From: Collinsella aerofaciens
Lineage (GTDB): Bacteria; Actinomycetota; Coriobacteriia; Coriobacteriales; Coriobacteriaceae
NCBI RefSeq assembly: GCF_015555045.1
Contig: NZ_JADNJQ010000003.1
Coordinates: forward strand, 51,717-115,716
Direction: 5' to 3'
Length of the DNA: 64,000 nucleotides
Shown: piece by piece, positions 21,401-31,427 of the stretch
Layout of the letters: the number at the start of each line of letters is the position of its first letter
Numbering within the stretch: the first letter of the stretch is position 1
The notes under the pieces: model-generated
What the model was told of the DNA's origin: nothing
Databases searched by the model: none
Seen by the model: only the letters and a program-made list of their open reading frames with translations
Made by a program: the position numbers and the translations under genes

Positions 21401-21850
21401 TTAGATGAGAGGGGTTTCCTCACCTGCAGGTTCAGGGTCGCTCCACATAAAACCATCGCCGGCGCCCATGCCCTCATACAGCACATATGCCGAAAAACCG
21501 CTCTCGAGCGTGGTTTCGAAGAAGCTCACGAGCAGAGCATCGTGATAGCCGCCGTCAACCTCGACGCAGCCGGTGTAGCCGATGGCATATCGGGCGATAC
21601 GGCCCAGGCCCTCGTCCTTAAGACCCATCTTGTGTTCGGAGATAAAGTTGGTGGCCGCCTCGAGGCACGCCTCTTCGCCGTCCTCGTCGAGCGCCGCCAG
21701 ATATCGGTTGGAAGCAGCGTCCTCAATCGCCACAACTACGCCCGGATTCTCGCCGGCGGCAAGGTCGTCCAAGAACGCACCAATCAGGTCACACACCATG
21801 GCGTCGAGCTCGGCGGAGACGTTACCGGCGTCCTGCATATCCTGTGCCAT
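21401..21850 (-). CDS. Conserved hypothetical acidic protein
   Basis: This 149-residue, soluble, strongly acidic protein is not recognised. It alternates predicted helices and strands (VCDLIGAFLDDLAAGENPGV, VVVAIEDAASNRYLAALD) and ends in an acidic, Pro-containing tail. It has no signal peptide, membrane segment or metal motif. GGGAAGG precedes the ATG at 21850. It follows a membrane protein and a nuclease-domain protein on the same strand, 30 bp and 0 bp apart, so the three genes are probably one transcript. Real coding is supported by the ribosome-binding site, the tight packing and the length of the open frame. No function can be assigned. Confidence 0.7.
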   Translation of the reverse strand: MAQDMQDAGNVSAELDAMVCDLIGAFLDDLAAGENPGVVVAIEDAASNRYLAALDEDGEEACLEAATNFISEHKMGLKDEGLGRIARYAIGYTGCVEVDGGYHDALLVSFFETTLESGFSAYVLYEGMGAGDGFMWSDPEPAGEETPLI

Positions 21851-21880
21851 CTTTAGACCTTCCCATCGAGTCCGGCGTCG

Positions 21881-22270
21881 TTACAGTTCCTGTGCCTCGG
21901 CGGCGATCTTGGCGGCAGCGTCGCGGGCGCGCATCATATCCATCGCGCGCTTGTCGAGCACCTTGATCTGACTGGTCAGCATTACCGCGTCGACCACACC
22001 CCAGATCACCAGGCCCGTAGAGATCGAAAACCCAAGCGCACCAACTGTACCACGAAGGCGCGAACAGATTGCCGCGACAAGGGCGGAGATGACAACCATC
22101 TTGATAAACGAGCCGCGGCGTTCGCGAAGCGTGCGGGCCTGCGTCACATAGGCAATGCGCGCCGCCTCAGAAGCCTCAGAGCGCATCTGGGCCTCGCGCG
22201 CGATAGCCGCTGCCTCGGCCGACATGCCGCCGGCCATCAGCGAACGCTCCACAACCTGAACGCCCCGCAT
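21881..22270 (-). CDS. Hypothetical small membrane protein
   Basis: This 129-residue protein has two hydrophobic segments (about 57-70, MVVISALVAAICSRL, and 75-100, GALGFSISTGLVIWGVVDAV) between Ala/Arg-rich amphipathic helices that may form coiled coils (EAAAIAREAQMRSEASEAAR and MDMMRARDAAAKIAAEAQEL). The start ATG directly follows the stop codon of the upstream bifunctional-nuclease gene, which suggests translational coupling. I do not recognise the family. Confidence 0.65.
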   Translation of the reverse strand: MRGVQVVERSLMAGGMSAEAAAIAREAQMRSEASEAARIAYVTQARTLRERRGSFIKMVVISALVAAICSRLRGTVGALGFSISTGLVIWGVVDAVMLTSQIKVLDKRAMDMMRARDAAAKIAAEAQEL

Positions 22271-22771
22271 TTAGAAATCATCGGGGGAGAGCGTATGGAC
22301 GAACTCGTCGAACTTCTCGAACTCCTGCTCGTCGTCGACTTCCTCGGCGCGGGTAGAAACAGTGCCCAGGCGATTCATGATGTCGTCCTCCACAAACATG
22401 GGAGCATTGCTGCGCACGGCAAGGGCAATGGCATCGCTGGGGCGGGCGTCGATCTTGCGCTCCTCGCCATCGGCCAGTACGACGATTGTCGCGTAGAACA
22501 CCGGCGGCTCGGCGCGAACGATCTCGATGCGCTCGAGTTTGGCGCCCAGGGCGCCAACAGTATCGAGCAACAGGTCATGGGTAATCGGGCGCTCGGCGCG
22601 GCCGCTATCGATGCCACGGCTAATGGCAGCAGCTTCAAACGAACCAGTCTGAATGGAAAGGGAACGCAGCGGCGCGGGCGAGTCCGATTTGCTGCTGCGC
22701 TCACGAAGCACAATAAGCGACGGCACGGGACCGGCGGCCATGACGATGGTCTCTATGTCGACACGAACCAT
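22271..22771 (-). CDS. Bifunctional nuclease (BFN/DUF151) domain protein
   Basis: This 166-residue protein belongs to the BFN family, whose plant and Thermotoga members were described as DNase/RNase or structural homologues. The conserved core is LRSLSIQTGSFEAAAISRGI, then RPITHDLLLDTVGALGAKLE, FYATIVVLADGEERKIDARP and SDAIALAVRSNAPMFVED. The C-terminal 40 residues are acidic. I start at ATG 22771, with GGAGGTG at good spacing; an upstream in-frame start has no support. It is the first gene of a probable three-gene transcript. Whether it is catalytically active cannot be told. Confidence 0.9.
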   Translation of the reverse strand: MVRVDIETIVMAAGPVPSLIVLRERSSKSDSPAPLRSLSIQTGSFEAAAISRGIDSGRAERPITHDLLLDTVGALGAKLERIEIVRAEPPVFYATIVVLADGEERKIDARPSDAIALAVRSNAPMFVEDDIMNRLGTVSTRAEEVDDEQEFEKFDEFVHTLSPDDF

Positions 22772-22881
22772 GGAACACCTCCGGTACGTAGCGGTTAACA
22801 CGCGGCAGCCCGCCGCATTGAATAGCTATACTACCCAATCTTTCGCACAGCACACAAAACCAAAATGAGATTTATCGCAGA

Positions 22882-22915
22882 CAAGAAAAAAGCCCCGAGG
22901 CAACGCCCCAGGGCT
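22882..22915 (-). terminator. Terminator of the Ile-Ala-Ile tRNA cluster
   Basis: On the minus strand AGCCCTGGGGC and GCCTCGGGGCT form an 11-pair stem (with G-U pairs) around GTT, followed by TTTTTTC. Confidence 0.85.
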
Positions 22916-22929
22916 CTTCACAGTTTTGA

Positions 22930-23006
22930 TGGTGGACCTGACAAGATTCGAACTTGTGACCTCCCGGTTATCAGCCGGACGCTCTAACCAACTGAGCTAC
23001 AGGTCC
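22930..23006 (-). tRNA. tRNA-Ile (anticodon GAT), copy 1
   Basis: A 77-base tRNA with acceptor GGACCTG, anticodon loop CTGATAA, T-loop GTTCGAATC and encoded CCA. Its sequence is identical to the copy at 23154-23230. Confidence 0.97.
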
Positions 23007-23010
23007 ATCA

Positions 23011-23086
23011 TGGTGGAGGTTAGGGGGATCGAACCCCTGACCTCAGGCTTGCAAAGCCCGCGCTCTCCCAGCTGAGCTAAACCCCC
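23011..23086 (-). tRNA. tRNA-Ala (anticodon TGC)
   Basis: A 76-base tRNA with acceptor GGGGGTT, anticodon loop TTTGCAA, T-arm GGGGTTCGATCCCC and encoded CCA. It lies four bases upstream of tRNA-Ile copy 1 on the same strand. Confidence 0.97.
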
Positions 23087-23097
23087 ACGGAGACAGT

Positions 23098-23142
23098 AAT
23101 AAACACCCCAGCGGCGACTCGGCTCTCGCTGGGGTGTTTATT
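23098..23142 (-). terminator. Strong hairpin between tRNA-Ile copy 2 and tRNA-Ala
   Basis: A perfect 16-base-pair stem, AATAAACACCCCAGCG with CGCTGGGGTGTTTATT, with a 13-base loop. It could end the first tRNA transcript or serve as an RNase processing site. The T-rich side is short in both directions. Confidence 0.7.
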
Positions 23143-23153
23143 GCGAAAGAAAG

Positions 23154-23230
23154 TGGTGGACCTGACAAGATTCGAACTTGTGACCTCCCGGTTATCAGCC
23201 GGACGCTCTAACCAACTGAGCTACAGGTCC
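23154..23230 (-). tRNA. tRNA-Ile (anticodon GAT), copy 2
   Basis: Identical to copy 1 over all 77 bases, including encoded CCA. Confidence 0.97.
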
Positions 23231-23277
23231 ATCGCGCAAGGGATATATTAGACGAGTCGTTACGCGCGCGTCAACAA

Positions 23278-23464
23278 CTTTTTTGAAAATCTTTGAGGGG
23301 TGTCGGCCCCGGCTGCCCGGCGGCATGCGAAGTCGCCTGCTCGGACAGTCCTGCTCACACGGAGAGCACATTAAGTGCTCTCCGGCTCGTGCGGAACTCG
23401 CGATCGACTTCGCATGCCGCCGGGCAGCCGGGGCCGACGCGGGGTTCAAAGGTTTTCAAAAAAG
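23278..23464. repeat. 187-base nested palindromic element
   Basis: The core arms 23302-23335 and 23405-23438 are perfect inverted repeats of 34 bases. They continue outward through TTTTTTGAAAATCTTTGA and TTCAAAGGTTTTCAAAAAA to give arms near 58-60 bases. The 69-base centre has its own perfect 10-pair hairpin, CGGAGAGCAC with GTGCTCTCCG (23360-23384). It lies between gyrA and the tRNA cluster. I see no gene inside; small frames crossing it mirror each other. It resembles a MITE or palindromic intergenic repeat. Confidence 0.8.
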
Positions 23465-23490
23465 CGGTCGGCGCGCAGTGCGCCGACCGC
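23464..23490 (-). terminator. Terminator of gyrA
   Basis: GCGGTCGGCGC pairs with GCGCCGACCGC around a five-base loop, followed on the minus strand by TTTTTTG. Its T-run is the outer edge of the large palindrome. Confidence 0.85.
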
Positions 23491-23530
23491 CGATATATGG
23501 GGTCTGATATTTTCTAACAGTTAGGGCCTC

Positions 23531-26272
23531 TTACTCGTCAAGGAGATCTTCCGGCATGTCGTTGCCGTCGCCTAGATCGACAGGGGTTTCTTCGGGGGCG
23601 GAGCCGTTTTCTGTGGCTTCGCCTTCGGGCTTCTCTTTGGCGGCTGTCATGCGGGCCACGGCGCAGATGCGGTCGTTGTCGTCGACGGTCATCATCTTGA
23701 CGCCCTGGGTGGCGCGGCCAGTCTGGCTGATTTCGTCGGTCTTGACGCGAATGACCGTCGCGCCCTCCGTCACGATGAACAGCTCGTGCTGCGGGCCCAC
23801 CGTCTTCATGGCCGCGAGGTTACCCTTACGCTCGGTCATTTGGATGGTGTAGACGCCCTGGCCGCCGCGATTCTGCTCCGGGTAGTCCGCAACCGGCGTG
23901 CGCTTGCCGTAGCCGCGCTCGGTGATGACGAACAGATCACCGTTGCCGTTAGTGACTTCCATGCCCAGAACGCTCACGCCGTCCTTCATACCGATACCGC
24001 GAACGCCGCTGGTATCGCGGCCGGTGGCGCGCACCTGCTCCTCGGAGAACATGATCGCCTTGCCCGCGGTGGTGGCCAGGATAATCTTGTCGCCCTCGCG
24101 CACGCGGCGCACGTTTAGCAGCGCGTCGTCGTCACGCAGGTTGATAGCGATCAGGCCGTCGCGACGGCTGCGGTCATACGCGCTCATCACGGTCTTCTTG
24201 ACCATGCCGCTCTTGGTGGCAAACATCAGATACTCGTCGGCGGGGAACTCGCGGCAGCTGATGACGCTCGCGATCTTCTCGCCCTCCTCGAAGGGCAGCA
24301 GGTTGACGATCGCGGTACCGCGCGCCTGGCGCGTACCCACCGGCAGCTCGTGCACCTTCAGTCGATAGACCTTGCCCTTGCTCGAGAAGAACAGCACGTA
24401 CTCGTGCGTGGACGCGATGAACATCTCGTCGATGACATCGTCCTCTTTGAGGTTGACGCCCGACACGCCCTTGCCGCCGCGTTTCTGGGCGCGGTAGGCG
24501 GCCACCGGGATGCGCTTGACATAGCCGGTGTGGGTGATGGTCACGACCATGTCCTCGTCGGCAATGAGGTCCTCGACGTCCAGGTCCTTCTCGACCTGGC
24601 TGATCTCGGTGCGGCGCTTATCGCCAAACTTCTTGGAGATCTCGCGCATCTCTTCCTTAATGACGCCCAGGATCTTCTCCTCGTGCGCCAGCAGGTCCTC
24701 GTAGTAGGCGATGGCGCGGCGCAGGCCGTCCAGCTCTTCCTGAATCTTGTCGCGCTCCAGGCCGGTCAGGCGGCGCAGCTTCATCTCGAGGATGGCCGTG
24801 GTCTGCTCGGGCGTAAAGCCAAAGCGCTCGATCAGGCGGCTGCTGGCCTCGGAGTCGGTCTGCGAGGAACGGATGATGCTGATGACCTCGTCGATATGGT
24901 CAAGGGCCATCAGGTAGCCCTCGAGGATATGCGCGCGGGCCTGGGCCTTCTTAAGGTCGAAGCGGGTGCGTCGGGTGACGACGTCGACCTGGTGGTCGAT
25001 GTAGTGCTGCAGCATCTCGCGCAGGCTCAGGCATTTGGGAACGCCGTTGACGAGCGCCAGGTTGTTGGCGCCGAAGGTCGTCTGCAGCGAGGTGTACTTG
25101 TACAGGTTGTTGAGCACGACCTGCGGGATGACGCCCTTCTTGAGTTCGATGACCAGACGGATACCCTTCTGGTTGGACTCATCGCGCATATCAGAGATGC
25201 CCTCGATGCGCTTGTCGTTGACGAGCTGGGCGATCTTCTCCTGCAGGGTGCCCTTGTTGACCATGTAGGGAATCTCGGTAAAGACCAGGCGGCTGCGGCC
25301 GGTCTTGGTGGACTCCACATGTGCCTTGGCACGCACGGTAATGGAGCCGCGGCCGGTCTCGTAGCTCTGCTTAATGCCGGCGCTGCCCATGATGATGGCG
25401 CCGGTGGGGAAGTCCGGACCGGGCATGATCTGCATGAGCTCGTCGACGGTGGCGTCGGGGTTGTCGATCAGGTAGCAGGTGGCCTCGATCGCCTCGGTGA
25501 GGTTATGCGGGGCGATGTTGGTGGCCATGCCGACGGCGATGCCCTGGCTGCCGTTGACCAGCAGGTTGGGGAAGCGCGCAGGCAGTGCCACGGGCTCGGC
25601 GAGCGATTCGTCGTAGTTGGGCTGCCAGTCGACGGTATCCTTCTGCAAGTCACGCAGCAGTTCCATGGCGGGCTTGGCCAGGCGACTCTCGGTGTAACGC
25701 ATGGCCGCCGCGCCGTCGCCGTCGATGTTGCCGAAGTTGCCGTGACCGTCGATGAGCGGCGTGCGCATGGAGAACCACTGCGCCAGGCGGACCATGGCCT
25801 CATAGACCGCGAAGTCGCCATGCGGGTGGTACTTACCGATAACTTCGCCGACCGTCCAGGCTGACTTCTTGTGCGGGCGGTTGGGGTAGATGCCGCTCTC
25901 GTTCATCGCGTACAGGATGCGGCGGTGCACCGGCTTTAAGCCGTCGCGCACGTCCGGCAGGGCGCGCGCCGTGATGACCGACATCGAATACTCGATGAAC
26001 GACTGCTTCATCTCGCGACCGAACTCCGAAATCTGGAGCTGACCGCCGTTGATATCCTCGCCGGCCGAGGCACCACGGTCGACTTCGCCAAAGCTCTCCT
26101 CGAGCTCGGCGTCGTCGTCCTCTTCCTCATCATCATCGGCATCGGGGTTATAGGCGTCCGGGTCGCCGTCCTCGCCCTGCTCAGCACGGGCAAGCAGGCG
26201 CTTCAGATCATCGGGCATACCGGCATCGCCGGCCTCATCCATACCCTCATTGTTGTTGATATCGTCTGCCAC
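23531..26272 (-). CDS. gyrA: DNA gyrase subunit A
   Basis: GyrA is the DNA-cleaving subunit of gyrase. The 913-residue protein has the active tyrosine at 193 in MRYTES, the quinolone region around 149-158 ([13 protein letters not shown]), the tower and coiled-coil domains, and a C-terminal beta-pinwheel with the GyrA box QKRGGKG. The first 80 residues are an acidic, Asp/Glu-rich extension absent from most GyrA. The residue at the position of E. coli Ser83 is Phe154, the same distance (39) from the active tyrosine. gyrB lies directly upstream, 11 bp away, so the two are cotranscribed. Confidence 0.98.
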   Translation of the reverse strand: MADDINNNEGMDEAGDAGMPDDLKRLLARAEQGEDGDPDAYNPDADDDEEEDDDAELEESFGEVDRGASAGEDINGGQLQISEFGREMKQSFIEYSMSVITARALPDVRDGLKPVHRRILYAMNESGIYPNRPHKKSAWTVGEVIGKYHPHGDFAVYEAMVRLAQWFSMRTPLIDGHGNFGNIDGDGAAAMRYTESRLAKPAMELLRDLQKDTVDWQPNYDESLAEPVALPARFPNLLVNGSQGIAVGMATNIAPHNLTEAIEATCYLIDNPDATVDELMQIMPGPDFPTGAIIMGSAGIKQSYETGRGSITVRAKAHVESTKTGRSRLVFTEIPYMVNKGTLQEKIAQLVNDKRIEGISDMRDESNQKGIRLVIELKKGVIPQVVLNNLYKYTSLQTTFGANNLALVNGVPKCLSLREMLQHYIDHQVDVVTRRTRFDLKKAQARAHILEGYLMALDHIDEVISIIRSSQTDSEASSRLIERFGFTPEQTTAILEMKLRRLTGLERDKIQEELDGLRRAIAYYEDLLAHEEKILGVIKEEMREISKKFGDKRRTEISQVEKDLDVEDLIADEDMVVTITHTGYVKRIPVAAYRAQKRGGKGVSGVNLKEDDVIDEMFIASTHEYVLFFSSKGKVYRLKVHELPVGTRQARGTAIVNLLPFEEGEKIASVISCREFPADEYLMFATKSGMVKKTVMSAYDRSRRDGLIAINLRDDDALLNVRRVREGDKIILATTAGKAIMFSEEQVRATGRDTSGVRGIGMKDGVSVLGMEVTNGNGDLFVITERGYGKRTPVADYPEQNRGGQGVYTIQMTERKGNLAAMKTVGPQHELFIVTEGATVIRVKTDEISQTGRATQGVKMMTVDDNDRICAVARMTAAKEKPEGEATENGSAPEETPVDLGDGNDMPEDLLDE

Positions 26273-26283
26273 GTTACCTCCTC

Positions 26284-28356
<2,073 letters not shown>

Positions 28357-28365
28357 TTATCGTAA

Positions 28366-28393
28366 AAAAATACCCTCGGGAACGAGGGTATTT
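28366..28393 (-). terminator. Terminator after dciA, upstream of gyrB
   Basis: AAATACCCTCG pairs with CGAGGGTATTT around GGAA, followed on the minus strand by a run of T. It ends the dnaN-recF-dciA transcript, so gyrB must have its own promoter in 28315-28366. Confidence 0.88.
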
Positions 28394-28419
28394 GGCTCTA
28401 CAAGGCCACCAGATGCGAT

Positions 28420-28983
28420 TTAAGGCTCTTTTTTGCTTTGCACGCCCTTGGCCCACTCGGCGCTGGCTCTCATGGCATTCTCGAGGGCCTCGCGCAGTTT
28501 TTGGTCTTCGATGGGCGCCACTTGGCGCTCGATCTCGGTGCGCTCGGCCTCACTTAGGTCGGCGTGCGGGGCCGACGGGCGCTCGGTCGTCGCCGGGCGC
28601 AGGCGCTCCTTGGCGGCGGGCGGCGTGTGACCGGGCGCGGTGGTTTTGAACACCAGGCCGTCCACATGCGCACCGGCGCGCTCCATGCGCGCGCGAATGA
28701 TCTCGCGCAACAGCGTCATTTCCTGCGTCCACGAGGGCGAGTCGAGATATACCAGCAGCTCATTGGACTCGGGCAGGTAGCGCAGGCCCGTCACATGCCG
28801 TCCCTCGCGCGTGCCCGAGCACACCGCGTTCCACGCGCGATAGACCACGCGCGACTCCTCGGCAGCCTCCATCTGCGCACGGCGCTCGGGCGTTGCAGCC
28901 GCCAGGATGCGCTGGCGCTCTGCGTTCAAAAACCCACTGAAGGCGACCGTTTCGCTCTCGCGCTCGTAATTAGCACGTCTCAC
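28420..28983 (-). CDS. dciA: DUF721/DciA-like protein, putative helicase loader
   Basis: This 187-residue protein carries the DUF721 core: VVYRAWNAVCSGTREGRHVT, LRYLPESNELLVYLDSPSWT, and QEMTLLREIIRARMERAGAH. DciA proteins of this family recruit or load DnaB in bacteria without DnaC or DnaI, and the recF-DUF721-gyrB order is common in Actinomycetota. The C-terminal 80 residues are charged and probably unstructured, as in other DciA proteins. It starts at GTG 28983, overlapping the end of recF by 14 bases. The loader role is from family knowledge. Confidence 0.85.
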   Translation of the reverse strand: MRRANYERESETVAFSGFLNAERQRILAAATPERRAQMEAAEESRVVYRAWNAVCSGTREGRHVTGLRYLPESNELLVYLDSPSWTQEMTLLREIIRARMERAGAHVDGLVFKTTAPGHTPPAAKERLRPATTERPSAPHADLSEAERTEIERQVAPIEDQKLREALENAMRASAEWAKGVQSKKEP

Positions 28984-30076
28984 CCATGCTCACCACCTTG
29001 GCTCGATCAAGCAGGTCATCGGTAAAGTACCCCAGGTTGGTCGTGGTTATGACCGTCTGGATATCATCGCCGATCAGCCGCAGGAAAGCACCGCGGCGTT
29101 CGCCGTCGAGTTCGCTCATCACGTCGTCCAAAAGCAGCAGTGGGGCGGTGCCCAGGACATCGCGAGCCACGGCCACCTCCGCCACCTTCCAGGCCAAAAC
29201 CAACGTTCGCTGCTGACCTTGGCTGGCAAATGAACGGGCGGAGCGGCCCGCCACGGCAAACTCAATCTCATCGCGATGCGGTCCCACCAACGTCACGCCG
29301 CGGCGAATTTCCTCGTCGGCGCGCTCATCAAGGGCAGCCAGCATGCGCTCGTACGCCCAGCCCTTCAGCTCTTCGCGATCCTCGACCTGGGGCAAATCCC
29401 CCAGCGTGGACGCATAGGACACGTTGGCGGCTTCACCGGACGCCACTTGCCCGTAGGCAGTACGCACATGGCCCGCCAGCCGGTCGAGCAGGGCCAACCG
29501 GTGCACGAGCAGGGCCGAGCCCGCGCGGGCAATCGAATCGTTCCACGCGCCGAGCATCTCGCGGCAGCACCAGGTCTCCTTGAGCAAGGCGTTACGCTGG
29601 GTCACGCAGCGCCCATAGGCGCTCGCAAGATCGGCATAGCGTGCGCTCAGCTGCATGCCAAAGTCATCGAGGGCGGCGCGGCGCACACTGGCGCCTCGCT
29701 TAACCATGTCCAGATGGTCGGGGCAAAACAGCACACTCGGCAGAACGCCGCGCACACCGGCGGCAGAGCATCTCTTGCCGTTGCGGCTAAACGAGCGCTT
29801 ACCGTCCTCCGCGCTCAATCCCATATCAAGTACGCGGCCGTCGCCCTCGAGCCTCAGCTCGGCCTTGCACGAGCCCACGCCGTCATGGACGAGCTCGGCT
29901 GCGGTCGGATGCCTAAACGAGGCGCCGCTCGTCAGCAGCTGCAGCGCCTCTATAAGATTGGTCTTTCCCGCCGCGTTGGGTCCCGCAAGTATCGTCACGC
30001 CCTCGTCCAGGGCAAGGCGATAGCTATCGAAGCTGCGGTAGTGCGCGACGGAAAGATCGCGGGCGAACATGGTCAT
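28970..30076 (-). CDS. recF: DNA repair and recombination protein RecF
   Basis: RecF is an SMC-like ATPase that helps load RecA at gaps. The 368-residue protein has Walker A GPNAAGKTNLIEALQLL at 33-49, the signature segment SFASQGQQRTLVLAWK, and Walker B PLLLLDDVMSELD near 325. Two ATGs (30076 and 30070) are possible; neither has a clear ribosome-binding site, which fits coupling to dnaN nine bases upstream. Confidence 0.96.
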   Translation of the reverse strand: MTMFARDLSVAHYRSFDSYRLALDEGVTILAGPNAAGKTNLIEALQLLTSGASFRHPTAAELVHDGVGSCKAELRLEGDGRVLDMGLSAEDGKRSFSRNGKRCSAAGVRGVLPSVLFCPDHLDMVKRGASVRRAALDDFGMQLSARYADLASAYGRCVTQRNALLKETWCCREMLGAWNDSIARAGSALLVHRLALLDRLAGHVRTAYGQVASGEAANVSYASTLGDLPQVEDREELKGWAYERMLAALDERADEEIRRGVTLVGPHRDEIEFAVAGRSARSFASQGQQRTLVLAWKVAEVAVARDVLGTAPLLLLDDVMSELDGERRGAFLRLIGDDIQTVITTTNLGYFTDDLLDRAKVVSMGETC

Positions 30077-30085
30077 GGCGCAGCG

Positions 30086-31189
30086 CTAGATGCGGACCGG
30101 CATGACCAGGTACAGGTAGTTGATCTTGTCGTAGGACTTGAAGATACCCGCCTGCGAGTAGCTCTTGAGCTCCAGCGTGATCTCCTTCTCCTTGGACAGG
30201 GCGTTGAGGCAGCCGAAGATGTAGTGGTAGTTGAAGGCGATGGTACCCGACTCGCCCTCGGCCTCGACATCGATCGTCTCCTGCGCAAGGTCCTGGTCAT
30301 TGGAAATGGAGGACAGGCCCATCTGCCCGTTCTCGACATCGATCTCGAACTTGACGGCGGGGTTGGCGCTCGCGATAACGGCCACGCGCTTGAGGGCGGC
30401 GTTAAAAGCGGCGACATCGATCTTGACGCTCGTCACGCACGAATCGGGGATGAGCTGCTTGTAGTTGGGATACATGCCCTCGATGCGGCGCGACACGTAG
30501 GTGGTGTTGCCGGCCTCGAAGACGACCTGGGTGTCGGTAGCCCCGATCATGATGGTCGCCTGGCTGGCCATGATGTTCAGCGCGTCGTTAAAGGCGTCAG
30601 CCGGAACGTTGAGCTCAAAGGAGCCCTCGAGGGTCGAGGTCTCGACCTGCGTATCGCACACGGCCAAGCGGAAGGAATCGGTCGCCACCAGGCGCACGGT
30701 ATTGTTCTCGACCTTCATGTGCACGCCGCCCAGGATGGGGCGGGCCTTGTCGGTCGAGGTGACGCGCCACACGCGACCGACCATTTCGGACAAGATATCG
30801 GTCGGCAGCTCCACGGCGCTCTCGATGGCATAGGCCGGAAACTCGGGGAAGTCATTGGCATCGAGCGTGTTCAGCCTAAAAGAGCTCTTCTCGCAACCAA
30901 TCAGCACCTGGCGCTCGGACAGCTCAAAGGTGACCGGGGCATCGGGGAGGGTCTTGGTGATATTGGAGAGCATCTTACAGGGGATAACCATCTCGCCCTC
31001 TTCTTCGACATGCGCCGCGATGCGATGACGGATCGAGATGGTGTAGTTAGAGGTCTGGAATTCCAAGATGCCGTCTTGGGCCTTGACGAGCACGCCCGAC
31101 AGGATGGGAAGGGTGGATGCCGAAGCGACACCCTTCATAACGACGCCGATGGCTTGTGTAAGCGAGCTCTGGCTGACGGTGAACTTCAT
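30086..31189 (-). CDS. dnaN: DNA polymerase III beta subunit (sliding clamp)
   Basis: DnaN forms the dimeric ring that tethers DNA polymerase. The 367-residue protein has the three-repeat clamp architecture, beginning MKFTVSQSSLTQAIGVVMKG and with RPILGGVHMKVENNTVRLVA in the middle. It ends YLYLVMPVRI, the typical C-terminal MPVRL-like motif. ATG at 31189 is preceded by AAAGG. It lies 238 bp downstream of dnaA with its own AT-rich leader. Confidence 0.98.
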   Translation of the reverse strand: MKFTVSQSSLTQAIGVVMKGVASASTLPILSGVLVKAQDGILEFQTSNYTISIRHRIAAHVEEEGEMVIPCKMLSNITKTLPDAPVTFELSERQVLIGCEKSSFRLNTLDANDFPEFPAYAIESAVELPTDILSEMVGRVWRVTSTDKARPILGGVHMKVENNTVRLVATDSFRLAVCDTQVETSTLEGSFELNVPADAFNDALNIMASQATIMIGATDTQVVFEAGNTTYVSRRIEGMYPNYKQLIPDSCVTSVKIDVAAFNAALKRVAVIASANPAVKFEIDVENGQMGLSSISNDQDLAQETIDVEAEGESGTIAFNYHYIFGCLNALSKEKEITLELKSYSQAGIFKSYDKINYLYLVMPVRI

Positions 31190-31427
31190 CTTTTAATACC
31201 TTTCTATAGATATAAATATCTTAATAATAGTAATAGCACTGACGAAACTGTTGATTACTCCCAAAGACGCAGGTCAGACCCAGAAAGAGAATCGACAGCA
31301 ACCTGTGTGCAACAGGGGTGGTTTTCCACGTTCAAAACCTGCGTAAAACTTTTCATCACCGCGGGTTGGGTTTTAGACACCTTATGCCCGTGGTTTCGAC
31401 AAGTTTTCAACAGGTGTCTCTATTTCC
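31190..31427. promoter_or_regulatory. dnaA-dnaN intergenic region with DnaA-box-like sites
   Basis: This AT-rich gap holds TTTTCAACA (31404-31412), TTTTCATCA (31350-31358) and TTTTCCACG (31322-31330), all close to the DnaA box form seen in the putative oriC at 34.6 kb. It probably contains the dnaN promoter and may be a second origin lobe or an autoregulatory site. Confidence 0.5.

Noticed and set aside
23195..23507. Open frames through the large palindrome
   Set aside because: They mirror each other across the inverted repeat and overlap tRNA-Ile, as expected for non-coding DNA.
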